DNA of 64,000 nt, taken from positions 758,019-822,018 of the forward strand of contig CM049306.1 in the NCBI GenBank assembly GCA_026874595.1. The letters are read 5' to 3'. This DNA comes from Sipunculus nudus (lineage: Eukaryota; Annelida; Sipuncula; Golfingiida; Sipunculidae). This document shows, one piece after another, positions 21,392 to 34,890 of the stretch; positions within the stretch are counted from its first letter, which is position 1, and each line of letters begins with the position of its first letter. Position numbers and translations under genes: made by a program. Below the pieces are notes generated by a model, which saw only the letters and a list, made by a program, of their open reading frames with translations, had not been told where the DNA came from and searched no databases.

Positions 21392-22030
21392 GTGTGAGAC
21401 CCTGTCATCTAAGGTGCATGTTTATGGCCTGTCTGTGGTGTAATTCTGATACTAAGTGTCAGACCCTAGCATCTGAGGTGCCTGTTTATGGCCTGTCTGT
21501 GGTGTTTCTCTGTTACTTAGTGTCAGACCCTGGTATCTGAGGTGCCTGTCTATGGCCTGTCAGTGGTGTACCTCCATATTGAGTGTGAGACCCTGTCATC
21601 TAAGGTGCATGTTTATGGCCTGTCTGTGGTGTAATTCTGTTACTAAGGGTCAGACCCTGGTATCTGAGGTGCCTGTTTATGGCCTGTCTGTGGTGTATCT
21701 CTGTTACTTAGTGTCAGACCCTGGCATCTGAGGTGCCTGTCTATGGCCTGTCAGTGGTGTACCTCCGTATTGAGTGTGAGACCCTGTCATCTAAGGTGCA
21801 TGTTTATGGCCTGTCTGTGGTGTAATTCTGTTACTAAGGGTCAGACCCTGGTATCTGAGGTGCCTGTTTATGGCCTGTCTGTGGTGTATCTCTGTTACTT
21901 AGTGTCAGACCCTGGCATTTGAGGTGCCTGTCTATGGCCTGTCAGTGGTGTACCTCCGTATTGAGTGTGAGACCCTGTCATCTAAGGTGCATGTTTATGG
22001 CCTGTCTGTGGTGTAATTCTGTTACTCAGG
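21392..22030. repeat. 191-bp trimer tract (representative)
   Basis: GTGTGAGACCCTGTCATCTA starts at 21392, 21583, 21774 and 21965, exactly 191 bp apart. Each trimer is a 64-bp unit with AAGGTGCATG and AATTCTG, a 64-bp unit with TTATGGCC and ATCTCTGTTACTTA, and a 63-bp unit with TCTATGGCCTGTCAGTGG and ACCTCCGTATTGA. This trimer dominates the T blocks and much of the S blocks. Confidence 0.85.
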
Positions 22031-25000
22031 GTCAGACCCTGGTATCTGAGGTGCCTGTTTATGGCCTATCTGTGGTGTACCTATGTTACTGAGTGTGAGA
22101 CCCTGGTATCTGAGGTGCCTGTTTATGGCCTGTCTGTGGTGTACCTCTGTTATTGAGTGTGAGACCCTGTCATCTAAGGTGCATGTTTATGGCTTGTCTG
22201 TGGTGTAACTCTGTTACTAAGTGTCAGACCCTGGTATCTGAGGTGCCTGTTTATGGCTTGTCTGTGGTGTACCTCTGTTACTGAGTGTCAGACCCTGGTA
22301 TCTGAGGTGCCTGTTTATGGCCTATCTGTGGTGTACCTCTGTTATTGAGTGTGAGACCCTGTCATCTAAAGTGCATGTTTATGGACTGTCTGTGGTGTAA
22401 CTCTGTTACTAAGTGTCAGACCCTGGTATCTGAGGTGCCTGTTTATGGCCTGTCTGTAGTGTAACTCTGTTACTTAGTGTCAGACCCTGGTATCTGAGGT
22501 GGCTGTTTATGGACTGTCTGTAGTGTAACTCTGTTACTTAGTGTCAGACCCTGGTATCTGAGGTGGCTGTTTATGGACTGTCTGTAGTGTAACTCTGTTA
22601 CTTAGTGTCAGACCCTGGTATCCAAGGTGCATGTTTATGGCCTGTCTGTGGTGTAACTCTGTTACTAAGTGTCAGACCCTGGCATCTGAGGTGCCTGTTT
22701 ATGGCCTGTCTGTGGTGTATCTCTGTTACTTAGTGTCAGACCCTGGTATCTGAGGTGCATGTTTATGGCCTGTCTGTGGTGTACCTCTGTTACTTAGTGT
22801 CAGACCCTAGTATCCAAGGTGCATGTTTATGGCCTGTCTGTGGGGTAACTCTGTTACTAAGTGTCAGACCCTGGCATCTGAGGTGCCTGTTTATGGCCTG
22901 TCTGTGGTGTATCTCTGTTACTTAGTGTTAGACCCTGGTATCTGAGGTGCCTGTCTATGGCCTGTCAGTGGTGTACCTCCGTATTGAGTGTGAGACCCTG
23001 TCATCTAAGGTGCATGTTTATGGCCTGTCTGTGGTGTAACTCTGTTACTAAGTGTCAGACCCTGATATCTGAGGTGCCTGTTTATGGCCTGTCTGTGGTG
23101 TACCTCTGTTATTGAGTGTGAGACCCTGTCATCTAAGGTGCATGTTTATGGCCTGTCTGTGGTGTAACTCTATTATTAAGTGACAGCCTGGAATCTGAGG
23201 TGCCTGTTTATGGCCTATCTGTGGTGTACCTCTGTTACTTAGTGTCAGTACCTGGTATCTAAGGTGGCTGTTTATGACCTGTCAGTGGTGTACCTCCGTA
23301 TTGAGTGTGAGACCCTGTCATCTAAGGTGCATGTTTATTGCCTGTCTGTGGTGTAACTATGTTACTAAATGTCAGACCCTGGTATCTAAGGTGCATGTTT
23401 ATGGCCTGTCTGTGGTGTAACTCTGTTACTAAGTGTCAGACCCTGGCATCTGAGGTGCCTGTTTATGGCCTGTCTGTGGTGTATCTCTGTTACTTAGTGT
23501 CAGACCCTGGTATCTGAGGTGCCTGTCTATGGCCTGTCAGTGGTGTACCTCCGTATTGAGTGTGAGACCCTGTCATCTAAGGTGCATGTTTATGGCCTGT
23601 CTGTGGTGTAATTCTGATACTAAGTGTCAGACCCTAGCATCTGAGGTGCCTGTTTATGGCCTGTCTGTGGTGTTTCTCTGTTACTTAGTGTCAGACCCTG
23701 GTATCTGAGGTGCCTGTCTATGGCCTGTCAGTGGTGTACCTCCATATTGAGTGTGAGACCCTGTCATCTAAGGTGCATGTTTATGGCCTGTCTGTGGTGT
23801 AATTCTGTTACTAAGGGTCAGACCCTGGTATCTGAGGTGCCTGTTTATGGCCTGTCTGTGGTGTATCTCTGTTACTTAGTGTCAGACCCTGGCATCTGAG
23901 GTGCCTGTCTATGGCCTGTCAGTGGTGTACCTCCGTATTGAGTGTGAGACCCTGTCATCTAAGGTGCATGTTTATGGCCTGTCTGTGGTGTAATTCTGTT
24001 ACTAAGGGTCAGACCCTGGTATCTGAGGTGCCTGTTTATGGCCTGTCTGTGGTGTATCTCTGTTACTTAGTGTCAGACCCTGGCATCTGAGGTGCCTGTC
24101 TATGGCCTGTCAGTGGTGTACCTCCGTATTGAGTGTGAGACCCTGTCATCTAAGGTGCATGTTTATGGCCTGTCTGTGGTGTAATTCTGTTACTCAGGGT
24201 CAGACCCTGGTATCTGAGGTGCCTGTTTATTGGCTGTGTGTGGTGTATCCCTGTTACTTAGTGTCAGACCCTGGCATCTGAGGTGCCTGTCTATGGCCTG
24301 TCAGTGGTGTACCTCCGTATTGAGTGTGAGACCCTGTCATCTAAGGTGCATGTTTATGGCCTGTCTGTGGAGTAACTCTGTAACTAAGTGTCAGACCTTA
24401 GTATCTAAGGTGCCTGTCTATGGCCTGTCAGTGGTGTACCTCAATATTGAGTGTGAGACCCTGTCATCTAAGGTGCATGTTTATGGCCTGTCTGTGGTGT
24501 ATTTCTGTTACTTAGTGTCAGACCCTGGCATCTGAGGTGCATGTTTATGGCCTGTCTGTGGTGTACCTCTGTTATTGAGTGTGAGACCCTGTCATCTAAG
24601 GTGCATGTTTATGGCTTGTCTGTGGTGTACCTCTGTTACTGAGTGTGAGACCCTGGTATCTGAGGTGACTGTTTATGGCCTGTCTGTGGTGTAACTCTGG
24701 TGTAACTCTGTTACTTAGTGTCAGACCCTGGTATCTATGGTGCCTGTTTATGGCCTGTCTGTGGTGTATCTCTGTTACTTAGTGTCAGACCCTGGTATCT
24801 GAGGTGCCTGTCTATGGCCTGTCAGTGGTGTACCTCCGTATTGAGTGTGAGACCCTGTCATCTAAGGTGCATGTTTATGCCCTGTCTGTGGTGTAATTCT
24901 GTTACTAAGGGTCAGACCCTGGTATCTGAGGTGCCTGTTTATGGGCTGTCTGTGGTGTATCTCTGTTTCTTAGTGTCAGACCCTGGCATCTGAGGTGCCT

Positions 25001-28000
25001 GTCTATGGCCTGTCAGTGGTGTACCTCCGTATTGAGTGTGAGACCCTGTCGTCTAAGGTGCATGTTTATGGCCTGTCTGTGGTGTATCTCTGTTACTTAG
25101 TGTGAGACCCTGGCATCTGAGGTGCCTGTCTATGGCCTGTCAGTGGTGTACCTCCGTATTGAGTGTGAGACCCTGTCATCTAAGGTGCATGTTTATGGCC
25201 TGTCTGTGGTGTACCTCTGTTACTTAGTGTCAGACCCTGGTATCTGAGGTGCCTGTTTATGGCCTGTCTGTGGTGTACCTCTGTTATTGAGTGTGAGACC
25301 CTGTCATCTAAGGTGCATGTTTATGGCCTGTGTGTGGTGTAATTCTGTTACTAAGGGTCAGACCCTGGTATCTGAGGTGCCTGTTTATGGCCTGTCTGTG
25401 GTGTATCTCTGTTACTTAGTGTCAGACCCTGGCATCTGAGGTGCCTGTCTATGGCCTGTCAGTGGTGTACCTCCGTATTGAGTGTGAGACCCTGTCATCT
25501 AAGGTGCATGTTTATGGCCTGTCTGTGGTGTAATTCTGTTACTAAGGGTCAGACCCTGGTATCTGAGGTGCCTGTTTATGGCCTGTCTGTGGTGTATCTC
25601 TGTTACTTAGTGTCAGACCCTGGCATCTGAGGTGCCTGTTTATGGCCTGTCTGTGGTGTTTCTCTGTTACTTAGTGTCAGACCCTGGTATCTGAGGTGCC
25701 TGTCTATGGCCTGTCAGTGGTGTACCTCCATATTGAGTGTGAGACCCTGTCATCTAAGGTGCATGTTGATGGCCTGTCTGTGGTGTAATTCTCTTACTAA
25801 GGGTCAGACCCTGGTATCTGAGGTGCCTGTTTATGGCCTGTCTGTGGTGTATCTCTGTTACTTAGTGTCAGACCCTGGCATCTGAGGTGCCTGTCTATGG
25901 CCTGTCAGTGGTGTACCTCCGTATTGAGTGTGAGACCCTGTCATCTAAGGTGCATGTTTATGGCCTGTCTGTGGTTTAATTCTGTTACTAAGGGTCAGAC
26001 CCTGGTATCTGAGGTGCCTGTTTATGGCCTGTCTGTGGTGTATCTCTGTTACTTAGTGTCAGACCCTGGCATCTGAGGTGCCTGTCTATGGCCTGTCAGT
26101 GGTGTACCTCCGTATTGAGTGTGAGACCCTGTCATCTAAGGTGCATGTTTATGGCCTGTCTGTGGAGTAACTCTGTTACTAAGTGTCAGACCTTGGTATC
26201 TAAGGTGCCTGTCTATGGCCTGTCAGTGGTGTACCTCAATAGTGAGTGTGAGACCCTGTCATCTAAGGCGCATTTTTATGGCCTTTCTGTGGTGTATCTC
26301 TGTTACTTAGTGTCAGACCCTGGCATCTGAGGTGCCTGTCTATGGCCTGTCAGTGGTGTACCTCCGTATTGAGTGTGAGACCCTGTCATCTAAGGTGCAT
26401 GTTTATGGCCTGTCTGTGGTGTACCTCTGTTACTTAGTGTCAGACCCTGGTATCTGAGGTGCCTGTTTATGGCCTGCCTGTGGTGTACCTCTGTTATTGA
26501 GTGTGAGACCCTGTCATCTAAGGTGCATGTTTATGGCCTGTCTGTGGTGTACCTCTGTTAATGAGTGTGAGACCCTGGTATCTGAGGTGACTGTTTATGG
26601 CCTGTCTGTGGTGTAACTCTGGTGTAACTCTGTTACTTAGTGTCAGACCCTGGTATCTATGGTGCCTGTTTATGCCCAGTCTGTGGTGTAATTCTGTTAC
26701 TAAGGGTCAGACCCTGGTATCTGAGGTGCCTGTTTATGGGCTGTCTGTGGTGTATCTCTGTTTCTTAGTGTCAGACCCTGGCATCTGAGGTGCCTGTCTA
26801 TGGCCTGTCTGTGGTGTATCTCTGTTACTTAGTGTCAGACCCTGGCATCTGAGGTGCCTGTCTATGGCCTGTCAGTGGTGTACTTCCGTATTGAGTGTGA
26901 GACCCTGTCATCTAAGGTGCATGTTTATGGCCTGTCTGTGGTGTAATTCTGTTATTAAGGGTCAGACCCTGGTATCTGAGGTGCCTGTTTATGGCCTGTC
27001 TGTGGCGTATCTCTGGTGTAACTCTGTTACTTAGTGTCAGACCCTGGTATCTATGGTGCCTGTTTATGGCCTGTCTGTGGTGTATCTCTGTTACTTAGTG
27101 TCAGACCCTGGTATCTGAGGTGCCTGTCTATGGCCTGTCAGTGGTGTACCTCCGTATTGAGTGTGAGACCCTGTCATCTAAGGTGCATGTTTATGGCCTG
27201 TCTGTGGTTTTATTCTGTTACTAAGGGTCAGACCCTGGTATCTGAGGTGCCTGTTTATGGCCTGTCTGTGGTGTATCTCTGTTACTTAGTGTCAGACCCT
27301 GGCATCTGAGGTGCCTGTCTATGGCCTGTCAGTGGTGTACCTCCGTACTGAGTGTGAGACCCTGTCATCTAAGGTGCATGTTTATGGCCTGTCTGTGGAG
27401 TAACTCTGTTACTAAGTGTCAGACCTTGGTATCTAAGGTGCCTGTCTATGGCCTGTCAGTGGTGTACCTCAATATTGAGTGTGAGACCCTGTCATCTAAG
27501 GTGCATGTTTATGGCCTGTCTGTGGTGTATCTCTGTTACTTAGTGTCAGACCCTGGCATCTGAGGTGCCTGTCTATGGCCTGTCAGTGGTGTACCTCCTT
27601 ATTGAGTGTGAGACCCTGTCATCTAAGGTGCATGTTTATGGCCTGTCTGTGGTGTACCTCTGTTACTTAGTGTCAGACCCTGGTATCTGAGGTGCCTGTT
27701 TATGGCCTGCCTGTGGTGTACCTCTGTTATTGAGTGTGAGACCCTGTCATCTAAGGTGCATGTTTATGGCTTGTCTGTGGTGTACCTCTGTTACTGAGTG
27801 TGAGACCCTGGTATCTGAGGTGACTGTTTATGGCCTGTCTGTGGTGTAACTCTGGTGTAACTCTGTTACTTAGTGTCAGACCCTGGTATCTATGGTGCCT
27901 GTTTATGGCCTGTCTGTGGTGTATCTCTGTTACTTAGTGTCAGACCCTGGTATCTGAGGTGCCTGTCTATGGCCTGTCAGTGGTGTACCTCCGTATTGAG

Positions 28001-29216
28001 TGTGAGACCCTGTCATCTAAGGTGCATGTTTATGCCCTGTCTGTGGTGTAATTCTGTTACTAAGGGTCAGACCCTGGTATCTGAGGTGCCTGTTTATGGG
28101 CTGTCTGTGGTGTATCTCTGTTTCTTAGTGTCAGACCCTGGCATCTGAGGTGCCTGTCTATGGCCTGTCAGTGGTGTACCTCCGTATTGAGTGTGAGACC
28201 CTGTCGTCTAAGGTGCATGTTTATGGCCTGTCTGTGGTGTATCTCTGTTACTTAGTGTGAGACCCTGGCATCTGAGGTGCCTGTCTATGGCCTGTCAGTG
28301 GTGTACCTCCGTATTGAGTGTGAGACCCTGTCATCTAAGGTGCATGTTTATGGCCTGTCTGTGGTGTACCTCTGTTACTTAGTGTCAGACCCTGGTATCT
28401 GAGGTGCCTGTTTATGGCCTGTCTGTGGTGTAACTCTGTTATTGAGTGTGAGACCCTGTCATCTAAGGTGCATGTTTATGGCCTGTCTGTGGTGTACCTC
28501 TGTTACTGAGTGTGAGACCCTGGTATCTGAGGTGACTGTTTATGGCCTGTCTGTGGTGTAACTCTGGTGTAACTCTGTTACTTAGTGTCAGACCCTGGTA
28601 TCTGAGGTGCCTGTTTATGGCCTGTCTGTGGTGTATCTCTGTTACTTAGTGTCAGACCCTGGTATCTGAGGTGCCTGTCTATGGCCTGTCAGTGGTGTAC
28701 CTCCGTATTGAGTGTGAGACCCTGTCATCTAAGGTGCATGTTTATGGCCTGTCTGTGGTGTAATTCTGTTACTAAGGGTCAGACCCTGGTATCTGAGGTG
28801 CCTGTTTATGGCCTGTCTGTGGTGTATCTCTGTTACTTAGTGTCAGACCCTGGCATCTGAGGTGCCTGTTTATGGCCTGTCTGTGGTGTATCTCTGTTAC
28901 TTAGTGTCAGACCCTGGCATCTGAGGTGCCTGTCTATGGCCTGTCAGTGGTGTACCTCCGTATTGAGTGTGAGACCCTGTCATCTAAGGTGCATGTTTAT
29001 GGCCTGTCTGTGGTGTAATTCTGTTACTAAGGGTCAGACCCTGGTATCTGAGGTGCCTGTTTATGGCCTGTCTGTGGCGTATCTCTGTTTCTTAGTGTCA
29101 GACCCTGGTATCTGAGGTGCCTGTCTATGGCCTGTCAGTGGTGTACCTCTGTTATTGAGTGTGAGACCCTGTCATCTAAGGTGCATGTTTATGGCCTGTC
29201 TGTGGTGTAATTCTGT

Positions 29217-32200
29217 TAATAAATGTCAGACCCTGGCATCTGAGGTGCCTGTTTATGGCCTGTCTGTGGTGTATCTCTGTTACTTAGTGTCAGACCCTGG
29301 TATCTGAGGTGCCTGTCTATGGCCTGTCAGTGGTGTACCTCCGTATTGAGTGTGAGACCCTGTCATCTAAGATGCATGTTTATGGCCTGTCTGTGGTGTA
29401 ATTTTGTTACTAAGGGTCAGACCCTGGTATTTGAGGTGGCTGTTTATGGCCTGTCTGTGGTATACCTCTGTTACTTAGTGTCAGACCCTGGTATCTGAGG
29501 TGCCTGTTTATGGCCTGTCTGTGGTGTATCTCTGTTACTTAGTGTCAGACCCTGGCATCTGAGGTGCCTGTCTATGGCCTGTCAGTGGTGTACCTCCGTA
29601 TTGAGTGTGAGACCCTGTCATCTAAGGTGCATGTTTATGGCCTGTCTGTGGAGTAACTCTGTTACTAAGTGTCAGACCTTGGTATCTAAGGTGCCTGTCT
29701 ATGGCCTGTCAGTGGTGTACCTCAATATTGAGTGTGAGACCCTGTCATCTAAGGTGTATGTTTCTGGCCTGTCTGTGGTGTATCTCTGTTACTTAGTGTC
29801 AGACCCTGGTATCTAAGGTGCCTGTCTATGGCCTGTCAGTGGTGTACCTCAATATTGAGTGTGAGACCCTGTCATCTAAGGTGCATGTTTCTGGCCTGTC
29901 TGTGGTGTATCTCTGTTACTTAGTGTCAGACCCTGGCATCTGAGGTGCCTGTCTATGGCCTGTCAGTGGTGTACCTCCATATTGAGTGTGAGACCCTGTC
30001 ATCTAAGGTGCATGTTTATGGCCTGTCTGTGGTGTACCTCTGTTACTTAGTGTCAGACCCTGGTATTTGAGGTGCCTGTTTATGGCCTGTCTGTGGTGTA
30101 CCTCTGTTATTGAGTGTGAGACCCTGTCATCTAAGGTGCATGTTTATGGCCTGTCTGTGGTGTAATTCTGTTAATAAATGTCAGACCCTGGCATCTGAGG
30201 TGCCTGTTTATGGCCTGTCTGTGGTGTATCTCTGTTACTTAGTGTCAGACCCTGGTATCTGAGGTGCCTGTCTATGGCCTGTCAGTGGTGTACCTCCGTA
30301 TTGAGTGTGAGACCCTGTCATCTAAGATGCATGTTTATGGCCTGTCTGTGGTGTAATTTTGTTACTAAGGGTCAGACCCTGGTATTTGAGGTGGCTGTTT
30401 ATGGCCTGTCTGTGGTATACCTCTGTTACTTAGTGTCAGACCCTGGTATCTGAGGTGCCTGTTTATGGCCTGTCTGTGGTGTATCTCTGTTACTTAGTGT
30501 CAGACCCTGGCATCTGAGGTGCCTGTCTATGGCCTGTCAGTGGTGTACCTCCGTATTGAGTGTGAGACCCTGTCATCTAAGGTGCATGTTTATGGCCTGT
30601 CTGTGGAGTAACTCTGTTACTAAGTGTCAGACCTTGGTATCTAAGGTGCCTGTCTATGGCCTGTCAGTGGTGTACCTCAATATTGAGTGTGAGACCCTGT
30701 CATCTAAGGTGTATGTTTCTGGCCTGTCTGTGGTGTATCTCTGTTACTTAGTGTCAGACCCTGGTATCTAAGGTGCCTGTCTATGGCCTGTCAGTGGTGT
30801 ACCTCAATATTGAGTGTGAGACCCTGTCATCTAAGGTGCATGTTTCTGGCCTGTCTGTGGTGTATCTCTGTTACTTAGTGTCAGACCCTGGCATCTGAGG
30901 TGCCTGTCTATGGCCTGTCAGTGGTGTACCTCCATATTGAGTGTGAGACCCTGTCATCTAAGGTGCATGTTTATGGCCTGTCTGTGGTGTACCTCTGTTA
31001 CTTAGTGTCAGACCCTGGTATCTGAGGTGCCTGTTTATGGCCTGTCTGTGGTGTACCTCTGTTATTGAGTGTGAGACCCTGTCATCTAAGGTGCATGTTT
31101 ATGGCCTGTCTGTGGTGTACCTCTGTTACTGAGTGTGAGACCCTGGTATCTGAGGTGACTGTTTATGGCCTGTGTGTGGTGTAACTCTGGTGTAACTCTG
31201 TTACTTAGTGTCAGACCCTGGTATCTGAGGTGCCTGTTTATGGCCTGTCTGTGGTGTATCTCTGTTACTTAGTGTCAGACCCTGTCATCTGAGGTGCCTG
31301 TCTATGGCCTGTCAGTGGTGTACCTCCGTATTGAGTGTGAGACCCTGTCATCTAAGGTGCATGTTTATGCCCTGTCTGTGGTGTAATTCTGTTACTAAGG
31401 GTCAGACCCTGGTATCTGAGGTGCCTGTTTATGGGCTGTCTGTGGTGTACCTCTGTTACTTAGTGTCAGACCCTGGCATCTGAGGTGCCTGTCTATGGTC
31501 TGTCAGTGGTGTACCTCCGTATTGAGTGTGAGACCCTGTCATCTAAGGTGCATGTTTATGGCCTGTCTGTGGTGTAATTCTGTTACTAAGGGTCAGACCC
31601 TGGTATCTGAGGTGCCTGTTTATGGCCTGTCTGTGGTGTATCTCTGTTACTTAGTGTCAGACCCTGGCATCTGAGGTGCCTGTTTATGGCCTGTCTGTGG
31701 TGTATCTCTGTTACTTAGTGTCAGACCCTGGCATCTGAGGTGCCTGTCTATGGCCTGTCAGTGGTGTACCTCCGTATTGAGTGTGAGACCCTGTCATCTA
31801 AGGTGCATGTTTATGGCCTGTCTGTGGTGTAATTCTGTTACTAAGGGTCAGACCCTGGTATCTGAGGTGCCTGTTTATGGCCTGTCTGTGGCGTATCTCT
31901 GTTTCTTAGTGTCAGACCCTGGTATCTGAGGTGCCTGTCTATGGCCTGTCAGTGGTGTACCTCTGTATTGAGTGTGAGACCCTGTCATCTTAGGTGCATG
32001 TTTATGGCCTGTCTGTGGTGTAATTCTGTTAATAAATGTCAGACCCTGGCATCTGAGGTGCCTGTTTATGGCCTGTCTGTGGTGTATCTCTGTTACTTAG
32101 TGTCAGACCCTGGTATCTGAGGTGCCTGTCTATGGCCTGTCAGTGGTGTACCTCCGCATTGAGTGTGAGACCCTGTCATCTAAGATGCATGTTTATGGCC

Positions 32201-34890
32201 TGTCTGTGGTGTAATTTTGTTACTAAGGGTCAGACCCTGGTATTTGAGGTGGCTGTTTATGGCCTGTCTGTGGTATACCTCTGATACTTAGTGTCAGACC
32301 CTGGTATCTGAGGTGCCTGTTTATGGCCTGTCTGTGGTGTATCTCTGTTACTTAGTGTCAGACCCTGGCATCTGAGGTGCCTGTCTATGGCCTGTCAGTG
32401 GTGTACCTCCGTATTGAGTGTGAGACCCTGTCATCTAAGGTGCATGTTTATGGCCTGTCTGTGGAGTAACTCTGTTACTAAGTGTCAGACCTTGGTATCT
32501 AAGGTGCCTGTCTATGGCCTGTCAGTGGTGTACCTCAATATTGAGTGTCAGACCCTGTCATCTAAGGTGCATGTTTCTGGCCTGTCTGTGGTGTATCTCT
32601 GTTACTTAGTGTCAGACCCTGGTATCTAAGGTGCCTGTCTATGGCCTGTCAGTGGTGTACCTCAATATTGAGTGTGAGACCCTGTCATCTAAGGTGCATG
32701 TTTCTGGCCTGTCTGTGGTGTATCTCTGTTACTTAGTGTCAGACCCTGGCATCTGAGGTGCCTGTCTATGGCCTGTCAGTGGTGTACCTCCATATTGAGT
32801 GTGAGACCCTGTCATCTAAGGTGCATGTTTATGGCCTGTCTGTGGTGTACCTCTGTTACTTAGTGTCAGACCCTGGTATTTGAGGTGCCTGTTTATGGCC
32901 TGTCTGTGGTGTACCTCTGTTATTGAGTGTGAGACCCTGTCATCTAAGGTGCATGTTTATGGCCTGTCTGTGGTGTAATTCTGTTAATAAATGTCAGACC
33001 CTGGCATCTGAGGTGCCTGTTTATGGCCTGTCTGTGGTGTATCTCTGTTACTTAGTGTCAGACCCTGGTATCTGAGGTGCCTGTCTATGGCCTGTCAGTG
33101 GTGTACCTCCGTATTGAGTGTGAGACCCTGTCATCTAAGATGCATGTTTATGGCCTGTCTGTGGTGTAATTTTGTTACTAAGGGTCAGACCCTGGTATTT
33201 GAGGTGGCTGTTTATGGCCTGTCTGTGGTATACCTCTGTTACTTAGTGTCAGACCCTGGTATCTGAGGTGCCTGTTTATGGCCTGTCTGTGGTGTATCTC
33301 TGTTACTTAGTGTCAGACCCTGGCATCTGAGGTGCCTGTCTATGGCCTGTCAGTGGTGTACCTCCGTATTGAGTGTGAGACCCTGTCATCTAAGGTGCAT
33401 GTTTATGGCCTGTCTGTGGAGTAACTCTGTTACTAAGTGTCAGACCTTGGTATCTAAGGTGCCTGTCTATGGCCTGTCAGTGGTGTACCTCAATATTGAG
33501 TGTGAGACCCTGTCATCTAAGGTGTATGTTTCTGGCCTGTCTGTGGTGTATCTCTGTTACTTAGTGTCAGACCCTGGTATCTAAGGTGCCTGTCTATGGC
33601 CTGTCAGTGGTGTACCTCAATATTGAGTGTGAGACCCTGTCATCTAAGGTGCATGTTTCTGGCCTGTCTGTGGTGTATCTCTGTTACTTAGTGTCAGACC
33701 CTGGCATCTGAGGTGCCTGTCTATGGCCTGTCAGTGGTGTACCTCCATATTGAGTGTGAGACCCTGTCATCTAAGGTGCATGTTTATGGCCTGTCTGTGG
33801 TGTACCTCTGTTACTTAGTGTCAGACCCTGGTATTTGAGGTGCCTGTTTATGGCCTGTCTGTGGTGTACCTCTGTTATTGAGTGTGAGACCCTGTCATCT
33901 AAGGTGCATGTTTATGGCCTGTCTGTGGTGTAATTCTGTTAATAAATGTCAGACCCTGGCATCTGAGGTGCCTGTTTATGGCCTGTCTGTGGTGTATCTC
34001 TGTTACTTAGTGTCAGACCCTGGTATCTGAGGTGCCTGTCTATGGCCTGTCAGTGGTGTACCTCCGTATTGAGTGTGAGACCCTGTCATCTAAGATGCAT
34101 GTTTATGGCCTGTCTGTGGTGTAATTTTGTTACTAAGGGTCAGACCCTGGTATTTGAGGTGGCTGTTTATGGCCTGTCTGTGGTATACCTCTGTTACTTA
34201 GTGTCAGACCCTGGTATCTGAGGTGCCTGTTTATGGCCTGTCTGTGGTGTATCTCTGTTACTTAGTGTCAGACCCTGGCATCTGAGGTGCCTGTCTATGG
34301 CCTGTCAGTGGTGTACCTCCGTATTGAGTGTGAGACCCTGTCATCTAAGGTGCATGTTTATGGCCTGTCTGTGGAGTAACTATGTTACTAAGTGTCAGAC
34401 CTTGGTATCTAAGGTGCCTGTCTATGGCCTGTCAGTGGTGTACCTCAATATTGAGTGTGAGACCCTGTCATCTAAGGTGTATGTTTCTGGCCTGTCTGTG
34501 GTGTATCTCTGTTACTTAGTGTCAGACCCTGGTATCTAAGGTGCCTGTCTATGGCCTGTCAGTGGTGTACCTCAATATTGAGTGTGAGACCCTGTCATCT
34601 AAGGTGCATGTTTCTGGCCTGTCTGTGGTGTATCTCTGTTACTTAGTGTCAGACCCTGGCATCTGAGGTGCCTGTCTATGGCCTGTCAGTGGTGTACCTC
34701 CATATTGAGTGTGAGACCCTGTCATCTAAGGTGCATGTTTATGGCCTGTCTGTGGTGTACCTCTGTTACTTAGTGTCAGACCCTGGTATCTGAGGTGCCT
34801 GTTTATGGCCTGTCTGTGGTGTACCTCTGTTATTGAGTGTGAGACCCTGTCATCTAAGGTGCATGTTTATGGCCTGTCTGTGGTGTACCT
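29217..34890. repeat. 955-bp higher-order repeats (15-mers) in T1
   Basis: The marker TTAATAAATGTCAGACCC occurs near 29217, 30172, 32030, 32985 and 33940. Neighbouring copies are 955 bp apart (5 x 191), with one interval of 1,858 bp where the register breaks. Other parts (TCTAAGATGCATG, GGTATTTGAGGTGGCTG, GGTATACCTCTG, ATGTTTCTGGCC) keep the same order in each copy. Copies differ by isolated bases, for example GATACTTAG for GTTACTTAG near 32284. Confidence 0.85.

Larger units (their letters stand above)
19101..24290. repeat. Satellite block S0
   Basis: The left part of the array. It holds the landmark GTCAGTACCTGGTATCTAAG near 21076 and 23244, and TATCCAAGGTGCATG near 20641 and 22619 (about 1.98 kb apart), so the block is itself internally duplicated. 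It shares landmarks with S1, S2 and S3 (GTGTTAGACC, CCCTGATATCTG, CTGGAATCTG) in the same order, but differs in arrangement. Confidence 0.7.
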
